Assembly: GCA_963815665.1 (NCBI GenBank)
Contig: CAWFHN010000008.1
Coordinates: forward strand, 62,001 to 126,000
From: DASUPK01 sp963815665
GTDB taxonomy: Bacteria; Actinomycetota; Thermoleophilia; Solirubrobacterales; 70-9
Length of the DNA: 64,000 nucleotides
Reading direction: 5' to 3'
The position numbers and the translations under genes are program-made. Shown piece by piece: positions 23,905 through 32,675 of this stretch (position 1 is the stretch's first letter; each line of letters starts with the position of its first letter). Under the pieces are notes generated by a model, which did not search any database, was not told the DNA's origin, and worked only from the letters and a program-made list of their open reading frames with translations.

Positions 23905-24681
23905 TCAACCTGGTGACTTGAGGCGCGAGCGAAGGCGCAGAACCGCCTTTGAGTGGAGCTGCGAGACCCGGGACTCCGTGACGCCGAGCACCTCGCCGAT
24001 CTCCCTCAGGGTCAGGTTCTCGAAGTAGTAGAGGGCGACGACGAGGGTCTCGCGCTCGGGCAGATCCTGGATCGCCTCCGAGAGGCGGTCCTTCACCTCG
24101 CTCGTGTCGAGCGAGGTCTGCGGGTCGGGGGCGCTCTCGTCCTCGATCGTGTCGAGCAGCGAGACCTTGTCGCCCGATGCGTCGGGGGTCATCCAGAGCT
24201 CCTCGAGGGCGAGGATCGAGGAATTCGAGATCTGCAGCAGGGCCTCCTGGAGCTCCGTCTCATTCATGCCGAGGCGCTCGGCCAACTCGGCGTCGGTCGG
24301 GGCGCGGCCGAGCTCGTGCTCGAGCTTGGAGTTCGCCTGCTCGATGTCGCGAGCGCGGGAACGGACGGAGCGCGGCACCCAGTCGAGCGAGCGGAGCTCG
24401 TCGATGATCGCCCCGCGGATGCGCTGCATGGCGAAGGTCTCGAAGCGGATCTGGCGGCGGGGCTCGAAGCGGTCCATCGCCTCGATCAGCCCGATCATGC
24501 CGTAGGAGATCAGGTCGGCCTGGTCGACGTGCGAGGGCAGCCGCGCGCCGGTGCGACCGGCGACGAACTTGACCAGCGGCGAGTAGGCCACGACCAGCCT
24601 CTCTCTGGCGTTGGCGTCTCCCCCCTCCTTGTACCTGCGCCAGAGCTCCCTGAGCTCGAACGCCTTTACCTCGGCTTCCAT
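23905..24681 (-). CDS. whiG: FliA/WhiG-family RNA polymerase sigma factor
   Basis: A 258-aa sigma factor. Region 2 (residues about 28-100) has LISYGMIGLIEAMDRFEPRR and FETFAMQRIRGAIIDELRSL. Region 3 has LEHELGRAPTDAELAERLGM, and region 4 ends with LTLREIGEVLGVTESRVSQL. The RSLDWVPRSVR boundary is the FliA/WhiG signature. In actinobacteria WhiG controls sporulation or flagellar genes; here no such genes are adjacent, so the regulon is unknown. It lies between xerC and EF-G2, recalling the conserved actinobacterial dprA-xerC-whiG order. Confidence 0.92.
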   Translation of the reverse strand: MEAEVKAFELRELWRRYKEGGDANARERLVVAYSPLVKFVAGRTGARLPSHVDQADLISYGMIGLIEAMDRFEPRRQIRFETFAMQRIRGAIIDELRSLDWVPRSVRSRARDIEQANSKLEHELGRAPTDAELAERLGMNETELQEALLQISNSSILALEELWMTPDASGDKVSLLDTIEDESAPDPQTSLDTSEVKDRLSEAIQDLPERETLVVALYYFENLTLREIGEVLGVTESRVSQLHSKAVLRLRSRLKSPG

Positions 24682-24711
24682 AAGCCTTTCACCTGCACTT
24701 GGGCGCTTTCC

Positions 24712-25638
24712 TCAAGCGCGAGGATGACTCCGAGCGTACTGGCTTTGAAGCCAGGTCGGCTCCACTTGGGTGTAAACCTGCGTCGTCGAGAGGCTGGCGT
24801 GCCCGAGGAGCTCCTGAATGCTCCGCAGGTCCGCCCCTCCCTCCAGCAGGTGGGTTGCGAACGAATGGCGCAGGGCGTGCGGCGAGACTCCGCCGGTGAT
24901 CGCCGCCTCCCGCAGCCAGCGCTGGAGGCGGCGGCGCACATCGGACGGATGGAGCCGTCTCCCGCTTTTTGAGACCAGAAGGGCATTTTCGGAGCCTGCA
25001 CCAACGAGAGCGCTCCGGCCCCGCTCGAGGTAACCGCTGAGGGCCGCCTGGGCGGGCTCGCCCATCGGCACCAGGCGCGTCTTCCCGCCCTTGCCCTCGA
25101 TCCGCAGCCGCTCGCCGTCGAAGTCGGGCGCATCGGTGTTGAGGTTGACCACCTCCTCGGCGCGCAGGCCGCACGAGTAGGCGAGCTCGAGCATGGCTCG
25201 GTCGCGCATCTCGAGTGGTGTTCGCGTCGGGATTCGATCGAGCAGAGTCTGCATCTCTTCGCGGCTGAGAACGCGAGGGAGCTTGCGGTCGCGCTTCGGG
25301 GTGGCCACGAGGTCCGCGGGATTGGCGCTGACCTCGCCGGCACGGAGCAGCGCTCCGTAGAAAGAGCGAGTGGCGGCGAGCTTGCGCGCCACGCCCGCCT
25401 TCGAGATGCCCCGCTCGGAGAGCACCGCAGCGAAGCGGCGGAGATCGCGATGGTCGAGGGCGTCAGGGTCCCGGCCGTTCGAGCTCGCCCACGCGGCGAG
25501 CTGCCCCACGTCGTTGGAATACGCGCGGCGCGTCGCCTCGGCCGCCGAGCGAACCGCGAGATCGCGATCGAACAGGCGGAGGGCGTCGAGCCAGCCAGCG
25601 CTCAGAGAGGACTCTCGAGTCGCCTCGCCCATGTACAT
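24712..25638 (-). CDS. xerC: Tyrosine recombinase XerC/XerD family
   Basis: A 308-aa recombinase that resolves chromosome dimers at dif. The SAM-like core-binding domain covers residues about 15-110. The catalytic domain has Arg in SCGLRAEEVVNL, Lys in EGKGGKTRLVPM, His-x-x-Arg in SPHALRHSFATHLLEGG, His in LLGHASLSTTQ and the nucleophile in QVYTQVEP. The compact size and neighbours (whiG, ldt) argue for the housekeeping Xer protein, not a prophage integrase, and no att-like repeats were seen. XerC versus XerD cannot be separated confidently. Two ATGs (MYMGEATRES) are possible starts. Confidence 0.93.
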   Translation of the reverse strand: MYMGEATRESSLSAGWLDALRLFDRDLAVRSAAEATRRAYSNDVGQLAAWASSNGRDPDALDHRDLRRFAAVLSERGISKAGVARKLAATRSFYGALLRAGEVSANPADLVATPKRDRKLPRVLSREEMQTLLDRIPTRTPLEMRDRAMLELAYSCGLRAEEVVNLNTDAPDFDGERLRIEGKGGKTRLVPMGEPAQAALSGYLERGRSALVGAGSENALLVSKSGRRLHPSDVRRRLQRWLREAAITGGVSPHALRHSFATHLLEGGADLRSIQELLGHASLSTTQVYTQVEPTWLQSQYARSHPRA

Positions 25639-25679
25639 AACTTCGTCATGGGACGCCTGGACCCTGCGTTACGCCGGAG

Positions 25680-26735
25680 TTACTGGATGTAGATCGGGTC
25701 GCCGACGTTGACGCGGTCATAGAGATCGATCACGTCCGGGATCGCCATGCGCACGCAGCCGTGGGAGAACGCGTGGCCCAGTGAGGAGGTCTCGTCGGTG
25801 CCATGGATGCCGGCGCCGTCGAAGATGCCGATCCAGCGTGCCTTCAGGGGATCCCCCGGGCCGGGCGGGATCACCTGGCCGGCGAGACTGCCCGCCCAGG
25901 CGGAGTTGGGCACGTGCCAGGAGGGGTCGACCTGCTTGTCCAGGGCGTGGTAGAGGCCGGCGGGCGTCTCGAGGCCCTGCTGGCCGACGGCCACTGTGTA
26001 GGACTTCTTCAACTTCAGGTGGGAGTAGAAGCGCAGGGTGAAGCTGGAGCGATCGATGTAGATGTAGCGCGGGTATGCCTGGGCGAGGTCCTTCTTGTTG
26101 ACATCGGGCTTGGTCGTCCTGACCACCGCCGGGATCGCCTGGTCGCGGCCGGGCGAGCGGGCGGCCTTGTTGATCGCGGTAGTCATGTCGCCCGTGTCGA
26201 CCGCTTGCCCGGGCTGGCCGGCCTCCTGCCGCAGCCTGCCGCCGCTTGGCACCACGGTGGCGTCGACTGGGTCCTGGTCGATCTTGTCGGCCAGCTCGTG
26301 CACGAAGTCCTTGACCGCTGACTTGTCGTAGCCCACTCGCGGCTCGAGGTTCACATCAACACCGCCACCGCTGGCGTATCGGGAGACTCGGTCGAGGATG
26401 TTCCCCTGACGGCTGCGGTCGATCGCCTCCTGCACCATGCCGTCGACGTCCGCGTGCTCGCGCAGCTGCTTCGGGCTGAGCGTGTAGTCCTTGCCGGCGT
26501 AGCTCACCACCACGGGCTGCTTGAGCGGAGCGACGACCCGCTTCTCGATGATGTTCCGGGCGGAGTCCGCGTCACGGCCGCCGATGTCGACGCCGCCCAC
26601 CTTGACGCCGGGCGCGATGTGGTCCTTCTGGGCATCGTCGTAGGCCCAGACGCCGACGGCCAGCAGCATTCCCATGGTGAGCAGCGCCACCAGGGCGATC
26701 AGGACCTTCTGGTGCATTTTCAGCCTTGCGCGCAT
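25680..26735 (-). CDS. L,D-transpeptidase (YkuD) with PG_binding_4 domain
   Basis: Forms 3-3 cross-links in peptidoglycan or attaches proteins to it. The 351-aa protein has one N-terminal membrane helix (VLIALVALLTMGMLLAVGV) and a PG_binding_4/VanW-like region at residues about 40-210. A C-terminal YkuD domain follows, with GIHGTDETSSLG and the catalytic SHGCVRMAIPDVI. AGCGGAG lies just before the first ATG; MHQKVLIAL, six codons later, is an alternative start. First gene of the minus-strand series ldt-xerC-whiG-EF-G2-rnhA with gaps of about 30-40 bases. Confidence 0.94.
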   Translation of the reverse strand: MRARLKMHQKVLIALVALLTMGMLLAVGVWAYDDAQKDHIAPGVKVGGVDIGGRDADSARNIIEKRVVAPLKQPVVVSYAGKDYTLSPKQLREHADVDGMVQEAIDRSRQGNILDRVSRYASGGGVDVNLEPRVGYDKSAVKDFVHELADKIDQDPVDATVVPSGGRLRQEAGQPGQAVDTGDMTTAINKAARSPGRDQAIPAVVRTTKPDVNKKDLAQAYPRYIYIDRSSFTLRFYSHLKLKKSYTVAVGQQGLETPAGLYHALDKQVDPSWHVPNSAWAGSLAGQVIPPGPGDPLKARWIGIFDGAGIHGTDETSSLGHAFSHGCVRMAIPDVIDLYDRVNVGDPIYIQ

Positions 26736-26918
26736 ATCTCCGCTATGGATCAGCTTTCCCCCCGCGGTGAATCTTACGTTTCAACTCCGCCGGGTCCTTG
26801 TCGGGACGCGTTTCGCAACAGGCGTTGCGGGTACAACCGGACGCCCTTCGCGCGGAAGGTAGACGAAGCGGGCGACCCTTAGGATCCGAATCGTCATGTC
26901 GCCGACTTCGATCGCCCG

Positions 26919-27632
26919 TTGAGGACCAAGGACCAGGTCCGGCGGGACGTCTGGAAGGCCATGGAGCGCGAGGGGGTCTCGCGCTTCCCGGGCGCGGAGG
27001 GGAGGATCCCCAACTTCGCCGGCGCCAAGCTCGCCGCGGAGAAGCTCTCGGTGCACCGCCTCTGGAAGCGGGCCCAGGTGATCAAGGTGAACCCGGACTC
27101 GCCGCAGACCCACGCCCGTCGGGCGGCGCTCGAGGACGGAAAGACGCTGATCATGGCCGTCCCGCGGCTCCGTGACCCGCATCCCTTCCGGCTACTCGAT
27201 CCCCGCAAGCTCTCGAAGAAGCAGGTCCGCGAGGCCGCGACGATCAAGGGAGCGATGAAGCACGGCCGCGTCGTGGCCGAGGAGGACCTCCCGGACATCG
27301 ACTTCGTCCTCTGCGGCTCGGTCGCCGTCAATCTGAGCGGCGCGCGAGTCGGCAAGGGCGGCGGCTTCTCCGACCTCGAGTACGGACTGCTGATCCACGC
27401 CGGCAAGATCGACGACCACACCACGATCGCCACCACGGTGCATCCAACCCAGATCCTGCGCGAGCACCTGCCGATGACGACGCACGACCTGCCCGTTGAC
27501 CTGGTCGCGACGCCGCGCGCGGTGATCGAACTGGAGCGCCAGTACGCGCGGCCCCGCGGGATCCTCTGGGACCACCTGCAGCCGCCGCAGATCCGGGAGA
27601 TCCCGATCCTCGAGCGGATGGGGTACGCGTGA
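26919..27632 (+). CDS. 5-formyltetrahydrofolate cyclo-ligase family protein
   Basis: A 237-aa protein of the MTHFS/5-FCL fold. It opens KDQVRRDVWKAMEREG, has FAGAKLAAEKL and the glycine-rich GARVGKGGGFSDLEYGLL with the phosphate-binding GKGGGFSDLE signature, and ends with ATTVHPTQIL. Family members isomerise 5-formyl-THF to 5,10-methenyl-THF. This longer subtype is less well tested, so the activity is an inference. The only plausible start is the TTG at 26919 (MRTKDQVRRD), without a ribosome site; an in-frame TAG lies 39 bases upstream. Its stop overlaps the hydrolase start as GTGA. Confidence 0.82.
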   Translation: MRTKDQVRRDVWKAMEREGVSRFPGAEGRIPNFAGAKLAAEKLSVHRLWKRAQVIKVNPDSPQTHARRAALEDGKTLIMAVPRLRDPHPFRLLDPRKLSKKQVREAATIKGAMKHGRVVAEEDLPDIDFVLCGSVAVNLSGARVGKGGGFSDLEYGLLIHAGKIDDHTTIATTVHPTQILREHLPMTTHDLPVDLVATPRAVIELERQYARPRGILWDHLQPPQIREIPILERMGYA

Positions 27633-28681
27633 GCGCCCACGAACCGGTCGCGCTGGCCGAGGAGCGTGAGCGCAGCGAAGCCGACGCCCGCCCGGTCCGC
27701 GACGAGCTGCGCCGGATCGCCTCCGACACCGCGTACGCCTTTCGATTGGCGAGGGGCAAGATCCGCCTCCCACCGGCCACGCCGGCGGATGGACCCGATC
27801 CCTACGGCAACCCGGACCCGGAGTGGATGCGGATCGACTGGCGAGAGCATCGGCATGAGGTGGACGTCGTCGGATCGAAGGTGAACTACATCGAGATGGG
27901 CGAGGGCCCTCCGCTCCTTCTCGTCCACGGCCTCTCCGGCGCCTGGCAGAACTGGCTCGAGACCATTCCTCATTTCGCGCGCACCCACCGGGTCGTGGCC
28001 CTGGACCTCCCGGGCTTCGGCTCGAGCGCGATGCCCTCCTGGGAGATCTCGATTCCTGCCTATGGCCGCTTCCTGCGCGACTTCTGCGAGCGAATCGGGA
28101 TCGCCCGCTGCTCGCTGGCCGGCAATTCGATGGGTGGATTCATCGCCACCGAGGTGGCGATCACCGACCCCGAGCGGGTCGACGATCTCGTGCTCGTCTC
28201 GGCGGCGGGGATCACCTGGGCGCGCGCCCGCCGTGAGCCCGCGGCGATGATCGGCCGGGTGGGCCTGGCGACGGCCCCCCTGGTCACCCGCTTCCACATG
28301 TCCTGGATCAGGCGACCCGGGCTCCGCAAGAGCGTCTTCCAGGGAATCTTCTTCGATCCCAATGGGCTGAGGCGGGAGACGATCTGGGAGAACGTCGTGC
28401 CCGCGCTGCAGAGCCCCGGCTACTACGACGCGCTGACCACGCTCTGGGGCTACGACATCCGCGACCGGCTGGAGGAGATCGAGGTCCCGACGTTGATCGT
28501 CTGGGGCCGCAACGACCGGGTCGTCCCCGTTCCCGCCGCCCTCTCCTATGAGAGGCGAATCGGGGACAACGCCGAGCTGGTCATCTTCGACCGCTGCGGC
28601 CACGTCCCCCAGATCGAGCGGCCGGTGCGCTTCAACCGGGTGCTCGAGGAGTTTCTCGGGCGCGCCGGAACCCCTGAGTAG
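27629..28681 (+). CDS. Alpha/beta-fold hydrolase
   Basis: A 350-aa protein with an N-terminal extension of about 75 residues before the alpha/beta core. The core has LLLVHGLSGAWQNWLETI (oxyanion HG), the nucleophile elbow LAGNSMGGFIA with Ser, the acid in VWGRNDRVVPV and the His of DRCGHVPQIERP, so the triad is complete. There is no signal peptide. It resembles epoxide hydrolase/haloalkane dehalogenase-like and MhpC-like esterases; the substrate is unknown. GTG start overlapping the 5-FCL stop implies co-translation. Confidence 0.88.
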   Translation: MSAHEPVALAEERERSEADARPVRDELRRIASDTAYAFRLARGKIRLPPATPADGPDPYGNPDPEWMRIDWREHRHEVDVVGSKVNYIEMGEGPPLLLVHGLSGAWQNWLETIPHFARTHRVVALDLPGFGSSAMPSWEISIPAYGRFLRDFCERIGIARCSLAGNSMGGFIATEVAITDPERVDDLVLVSAAGITWARARREPAAMIGRVGLATAPLVTRFHMSWIRRPGLRKSVFQGIFFDPNGLRRETIWENVVPALQSPGYYDALTTLWGYDIRDRLEEIEVPTLIVWGRNDRVVPVPAALSYERRIGDNAELVIFDRCGHVPQIERPVRFNRVLEEFLGRAGTPE

Positions 28682-28731
28682 CAGCACTGGGAAGTCAGGC
28701 CCCTGCGCATCCGCTGGTCTAGGCTCGTTCC

Positions 28732-30351
28732 GTGCAGAGCACCCAGGTCCTCTCCCAGGAGCAGCTCGACCTCCTGGCCGAACACGGCGAGGAGCGCACC
28801 GCGGATGCCGGCGAGCTCCTCTTCAAGGTCGGCGACCGCAGCTACCCGTTCATGGCGATCATCGAGGGGGAGGCCGCGATTCGCACCGAATCCGGCCATG
28901 AGCTGATTCGGCACGGACCGACGGGGTTCGTCGGCGAGCTCAACCTGCTGACCGGCCAGACCGTCTTCCTGAACGCCGTAGCGACCGAGCCGATGCGCTA
29001 CATCGCCGTCGACAGGATGGAGCTCCGAGAGCTTCTCTTCGAGAACCCTGACCTCGCCGACCTTCTGCTCTCTGCCTTTGTTGCACGGCGTGAGCTTCTC
29101 CAAGGTGAGGACGGACTCGGCATCGAGGTGATCGGCCCACGTTCCTCCGAGCGGACCCGAGAGATCGCGGAATGGCTGAGGAATGCTCGGATCCCCTATG
29201 TCTGGAGGGATCCGGACACCCCGGCCCAGGCGGGCGACACCGAGGCGACGGATCTCGTCGAATCGCTCGGTGCCGAGCGGCTGCCGCTGGTTCGCGTTCC
29301 GGGCGGGATCGAGCTCGAGGGACCCAGTCCCGGCAACCTCTCACGCACGCTCGGTATCGGCCTGGAGCTGGCCGAGCGCGAGGAGGTGGACCTCCTGATC
29401 CTCGGTGGCGGCCCAGCCGGGCTCGGCGCCGCCGTCTACGCGGCATCGGAGGGCCTCGACACCCTGGTGCTCGAGCGCACGGTTCTGGGCGGCCAGGCCG
29501 GCTTCTCCAGGCGGATCGAGAACTACCTTGGGTTTCCGGCCGGCATCGGGGGCGCAGAGCTCACGAGCCGGGCGGTCACGCAGGCGAGGAAGTTCGGGGC
29601 CAGGACCGCCACCCCATACGTCATCGCCGGTCTCGAGTGCGACGGGGAACGCCGCGTGGTCCGCGTGGAGGAGGGCAACGCGATTGCAGCTCGCGCCGTC
29701 GTGATCGCCACCGGCGCCGCCTATCGGCGCCTCCCCGTCGAACGACTCTCCGAATTCGAGGGGATCAGCGTCTTTTACTTCGCCGGCCCGCCCGAGGCAA
29801 GGCGCTGCGGGGGCAGCCGCGTGGGCGTGGTCGGGGGCGGCAACTCGGCGGCCCAGGCGGCGATCTGGCTCGCACGGGGAGGCGCTCTCGTGAGCCTTCT
29901 CCATCGGCGCGCCGACCTGAGCGAGACGATGTCCGACTATCTGATCCGCGACCTTGACCGCTACGGAGTCCAGGTCCGCGACCTGAGCGAAGTGGCCGAG
30001 CTCCACGGGAGCGACGGAGAACTCGAGGCCGTCACGCTCACCGACGGTGAGCGGCTCTCCTTCTCGAACCTGTTCCTGTTCTTGGGCGCGGCGCCGTGCA
30101 CCGAGTGGCTGGGCGACGAGATCGCCCGGGACGAGAAAGGCTTCGTGCTGACCGGATCGGCCGCCGGCAGCGAGAACCTGCTCGAGACGAGCGCGGCCGG
30201 CGTGTATGCCGTCGGCGATGTGCGCGCGGGATCCCCGAAGCGGGTCGCCACCGCGGTCGGCGAGGGCGCGATGGTCGTGCGGTTCGTACACGACCGGCTG
30301 GGCCAGCCGTCCCCGGCAAACGTGCAGGGGCCGGAACCGGTCAGCCCGTGA
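28732..30351 (+). CDS. cNMP-binding-like / thioredoxin-fold / thioredoxin-reductase-like fusion
   Basis: A 539-aa protein with three parts. Residues about 5-120 are a cyclic-nucleotide-binding fold (FMAIIEGEAAIRTE, FVGELNLLTGQTVFLNAVA). The phosphate-binding Arg that normally follows GEL..LTG is absent. Residues about 130-210 look like a thioredoxin/glutaredoxin fold (IEVIGPRSSERTREIAEWL, NARIPYVWRD) without CxxC. Residues about 219-520 are a TrxR-type FAD/NAD(P) oxidoreductase (LLILGGGPAGLGAAVYA, VGVVGGGNSAAQAAIWLA, GVYAVGDV). The CxxC expected just before the NAD domain is missing (YFAGPPEARRCGG). It is therefore unlikely to reduce thioredoxin; an electron-transfer or sensor role is possible. 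GTG start at 28732; it overlaps ilvD tail to tail by 11 bases. Confidence 0.88.
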   Translation: MQSTQVLSQEQLDLLAEHGEERTADAGELLFKVGDRSYPFMAIIEGEAAIRTESGHELIRHGPTGFVGELNLLTGQTVFLNAVATEPMRYIAVDRMELRELLFENPDLADLLLSAFVARRELLQGEDGLGIEVIGPRSSERTREIAEWLRNARIPYVWRDPDTPAQAGDTEATDLVESLGAERLPLVRVPGGIELEGPSPGNLSRTLGIGLELAEREEVDLLILGGGPAGLGAAVYAASEGLDTLVLERTVLGGQAGFSRRIENYLGFPAGIGGAELTSRAVTQARKFGARTATPYVIAGLECDGERRVVRVEEGNAIAARAVVIATGAAYRRLPVERLSEFEGISVFYFAGPPEARRCGGSRVGVVGGGNSAAQAAIWLARGGALVSLLHRRADLSETMSDYLIRDLDRYGVQVRDLSEVAELHGSDGELEAVTLTDGERLSFSNLFLFLGAAPCTEWLGDEIARDEKGFVLTGSAAGSENLLETSAAGVYAVGDVRAGSPKRVATAVGEGAMVVRFVHDRLGQPSPANVQGPEPVSP

Positions 30352-32026
30352 CGGCGCCCTGCGAGGCGCTCGAGACCGACGCCGCGTACTTGGCCATCAC
30401 GCCGCGCTTGTAGTGCGGCTCGGGGGGCTCGTAGGCCTCCACCCTCTTCGCGATCTCCTCATCCGAGAGATCGACGTCGAGGCGGCGGGCGTCGATGTCG
30501 AGGGTGATCTCGTCGCCGTCGCGGACCGCGGCGATCGGGCCGCCGCGGATCGCCTCGGGCGCGACGTGGCCGGCCATCAGGCCGTGGGTCGCTCCCGAGA
30601 AGCGGCCATCGGTGAGCAGGGCGACCTGGTCGCCGATCCCCTCCCCGACGAGGGCCGCCGTCACCTGGAGCATCTCGCGCATGCCGGGGCCGCCGGAGGG
30701 CCCCTCGTTTCGGATCACGACGACGTCGCCGGGGTTGATCCCCTGCTGCTCGACCACCGCGAAGCACTCCTCCTCGGAGCCGAAGACGCGGGCCGGGCCG
30801 GTGTGCTTGCGGCGCTCCTCGCCGGCGACCTTCACGACGCAGCCCTCCGGCGCGAGGTTGCCGCGCAGGATCACCAGGCCGCCGGTCGGCTTGATCGGGT
30901 CGGACAGCGGGCGGACGACCTGCTGCGCCGGTGTCTCCTGGGTCGCGTCGGCCTCCTCGCCGACGGTCCTCCCGGTGACGGTCATCGCCTCGCGATGGAG
31001 GACGCCGGCCTCGTCGAGCCGCTTCGCGAGGACCCCGACCCCGCCGGCCTCGTAGAGGTCCTTGGCGACGAAGCGGCCGCCCGGCTTCAGGTCGCCGAGC
31101 AGCGGCGTCCTCTCGGAGATCCGGTCGAAGTCGTCGATCGTCAGCTCGATTCCCGCCTCGTTGGCGACGGCCAGCAGGTGCAGCACCCCGTTGGTCGAGC
31201 CGCCCGACATCGCGACGGTGGCGATCGCGTTCTCGATCGAGTCCTTCGTGATGATCTGGCTGGGACGGAGGTCGTCCGCGAGCACCTTCATGACGAGCTC
31301 GCCGCATTCGCGCGCGACCTGCTCGCGGGCGCCGGCGACCGCCGGGACCATCCCGGAGCCCATCGGCGTCATCCCCATCACCTCGAAGGCGCAGGCCATT
31401 GTGTTGGCGGTGAACTGGGCGCCGCAGGCTCCGGCCCCGGGGCTGGCGCACCCCTCGAGCTCGTAGAGGTCGTCGTCCGACATCTCGCCGGTGGCGTGCT
31501 TGCCGATCGCCTCGAAGACGTCCTGGATGGTCACGTCCTGGTCGTGCCAGCGGCCCGGCAGGATCGAGCCGCCGTAGAGCATCAGCGAGGGGATGTCGAG
31601 GCGGGTCAGCGCCATGACGCAGCCCGGGATCGTCTTGTCGCAGCCGGAGAGCGCGATCACGGCGTCGAACTGGTAGCCGCGCGCGGTCAGCTCGATGGAG
31701 TCCGCGATCACCTCGCGGCTGACGAGCGAGGTCTTCATCCCCTCGGTGCCCATCGTGATCCCATCCGAGATGGCGATCGAGTTGAACTCGAGCGGGGTAC
31801 CCCCCGCGGCGCGAACGCCCTCCTTGATGTGCTCGGCGAGCCCGCGGAGGTGGAAGTTGCACGGCATCGCCTCGATCCAGGTGTTGGCGATCCCGACCGT
31901 CGGCCGGCGCAGGTCGTCGTCGTCGAAGCCGATGCCCTTCATGTAGGCGCGGGCGAAGGCGCGGTCCGGGCCGTCGAAGACCACGCTGCTTCGTGTCCGC
32001 ATCCCGTTGCTCTTTACGGTCGCCAT
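30341..32026 (-). CDS. ilvD: Dihydroxy-acid dehydratase
   Basis: Fe-S enzyme for the third step of valine/isoleucine and pantothenate precursor synthesis. The 561 residues include cluster cysteines in ALSGCDKTIPGC and in CASPGAGACG, plus GMGTEGMKTSL-like substrate segments and the C-terminal LLTDGRFSGATHG. The ATG start has GAGG 4 bases upstream and lies inside the 3' end of the preceding 138-aa gene. Last gene of the overlapping series thiD, 81-aa gene, 138-aa gene, ilvD. No other ilv/leu gene is in the window. Confidence 0.97.
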   Translation of the reverse strand: MATVKSNGMRTRSSVVFDGPDRAFARAYMKGIGFDDDDLRRPTVGIANTWIEAMPCNFHLRGLAEHIKEGVRAAGGTPLEFNSIAISDGITMGTEGMKTSLVSREVIADSIELTARGYQFDAVIALSGCDKTIPGCVMALTRLDIPSLMLYGGSILPGRWHDQDVTIQDVFEAIGKHATGEMSDDDLYELEGCASPGAGACGAQFTANTMACAFEVMGMTPMGSGMVPAVAGAREQVARECGELVMKVLADDLRPSQIITKDSIENAIATVAMSGGSTNGVLHLLAVANEAGIELTIDDFDRISERTPLLGDLKPGGRFVAKDLYEAGGVGVLAKRLDEAGVLHREAMTVTGRTVGEEADATQETPAQQVVRPLSDPIKPTGGLVILRGNLAPEGCVVKVAGEERRKHTGPARVFGSEEECFAVVEQQGINPGDVVVIRNEGPSGGPGMREMLQVTAALVGEGIGDQVALLTDGRFSGATHGLMAGHVAPEAIRGGPIAAVRDGDEITLDIDARRLDVDLSDEEIAKRVEAYEPPEPHYKRGVMAKYAASVSSASQGAVTG

Positions 32027-32430
32027 TGCCTCAACATTTTCAGATCTCTGCGGACCATCGCCGGGTCGAGCTGGCGGCCCAGGGGGTGGACGTTGGCTGT
32101 CCCGATCAGCTCATTCTCGTCGGCGCGGAGGGCCATCCACTTGGCGAGCACATCGTCGGCGTCCGGAAGCCTCTCCCCCGCCTCGGGATCCGAGCCGTCG
32201 CGGAAGCGGACGCAGTACTCGCTGAGCAGCTCGCCCGTCTCGGCGTCGTACGCCACGAGCGGGCGGTGCGGGTAGATCAGGTAGCCATAGTCGCGATGCT
32301 CGACCGACAGCAGGCCGAAGCGCTCGTACATCTCGAACGCGTCCTCGCCCGCCGTCGAGCGCAGCAGCTCGCGCGCCCGCCGCTCGGCCCGGCGCTCTCG
32401 CGCCGGATTCCTGACGTATCGGCGCCGCAT
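32014..32430 (-). CDS. Conserved hypothetical protein, 138 aa
   Basis: Start ATG overlaps the 81-aa gene's stop as ATGA, and its own 3' end overlaps the ilvD start by 13 bases. The N-terminus is Arg-rich (MRRRYVRNPARERRAERRAR), then LLRSTAGEDAFEMYERFG, YGYLIYPHRPLVAYDAETG, SEYCVRF and LPDADDVLAKWMALRADENE. The spaced pattern (short helix with YERFG, beta strands ending in YC, LP-AD--LA-K--L--DE) recalls an unnamed family common beside small phage- or plasmid-type proteins. That resemblance is from memory and untested. Function unknown; no membrane segment. Confidence 0.75.
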   Translation of the reverse strand: MRRRYVRNPARERRAERRARELLRSTAGEDAFEMYERFGLLSVEHRDYGYLIYPHRPLVAYDAETGELLSEYCVRFRDGSDPEAGERLPDADDVLAKWMALRADENELIGTANVHPLGRQLDPAMVRRDLKMLRQWRP

Positions 32431-32675
32431 CAGCCCCCCGCTGCCTGAGGGAAGAAGATCACGCGCTCCGCGGCGGCCGGGATCTCGGAGAAATCGCGGA
32501 CCATGGTCGCCTCGCGGCGCCCTCCCTGGCCCTCGTGCGGAACGGCCGCCCACATGCCCAGGTCGAGCTGGCGGCGGAACTCGCGGACGAGACGCTCCTC
32601 GTCCTCGGCCACCGCCGGATCCCCCTCGGCGAGCAGGACATCCCCCTTCCCCGGCGTCATCCGAAGCAGCTTCAT
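32430..32675 (-). CDS. Conserved hypothetical protein, 81 aa
   Basis: ATG start overlaps the thiD stop and its stop overlaps the next start (ATGA in both cases), so it is firmly embedded in the thiD-ilvD transcript. The short alpha/beta sequence has MKLLRMTPGKGDVLLAEGDP, an acidic AVAEDEERLVREFRRQL helix, MWAAVPHEG, and ends with PAAAERVIFFPQAAGG. The RVIFFPQAAGG end resembles small proteins found paired with relatives of the following 138-aa gene. No catalytic motif or cysteine is evident. The two probably act together. Confidence 0.72.
   Translation of the reverse strand: MKLLRMTPGKGDVLLAEGDPAVAEDEERLVREFRRQLDLGMWAAVPHEGQGGRREATMVRDFSEIPAAAERVIFFPQAAGG

Noticed and set aside
24712..25638. 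Tyrosine recombinase as a sign of an integrated element
   Set aside because: Its size and neighbours fit housekeeping XerC/D; no attachment repeats, phage genes or composition shift around it, and it is not next to the tRNAs.
26894..28687. A 597-codon open frame on minus opposite the 5-FCL and hydrolase genes
   Set aside because: Both plus-strand genes have complete motifs and a GTGA overlap; the minus frame is low-complexity shadow sequence.
30206..32275. A 689-codon open frame on plus opposite ilvD
   Set aside because: Antisense to a clear dihydroxy-acid dehydratase; no ribosome site and no recognisable domain.
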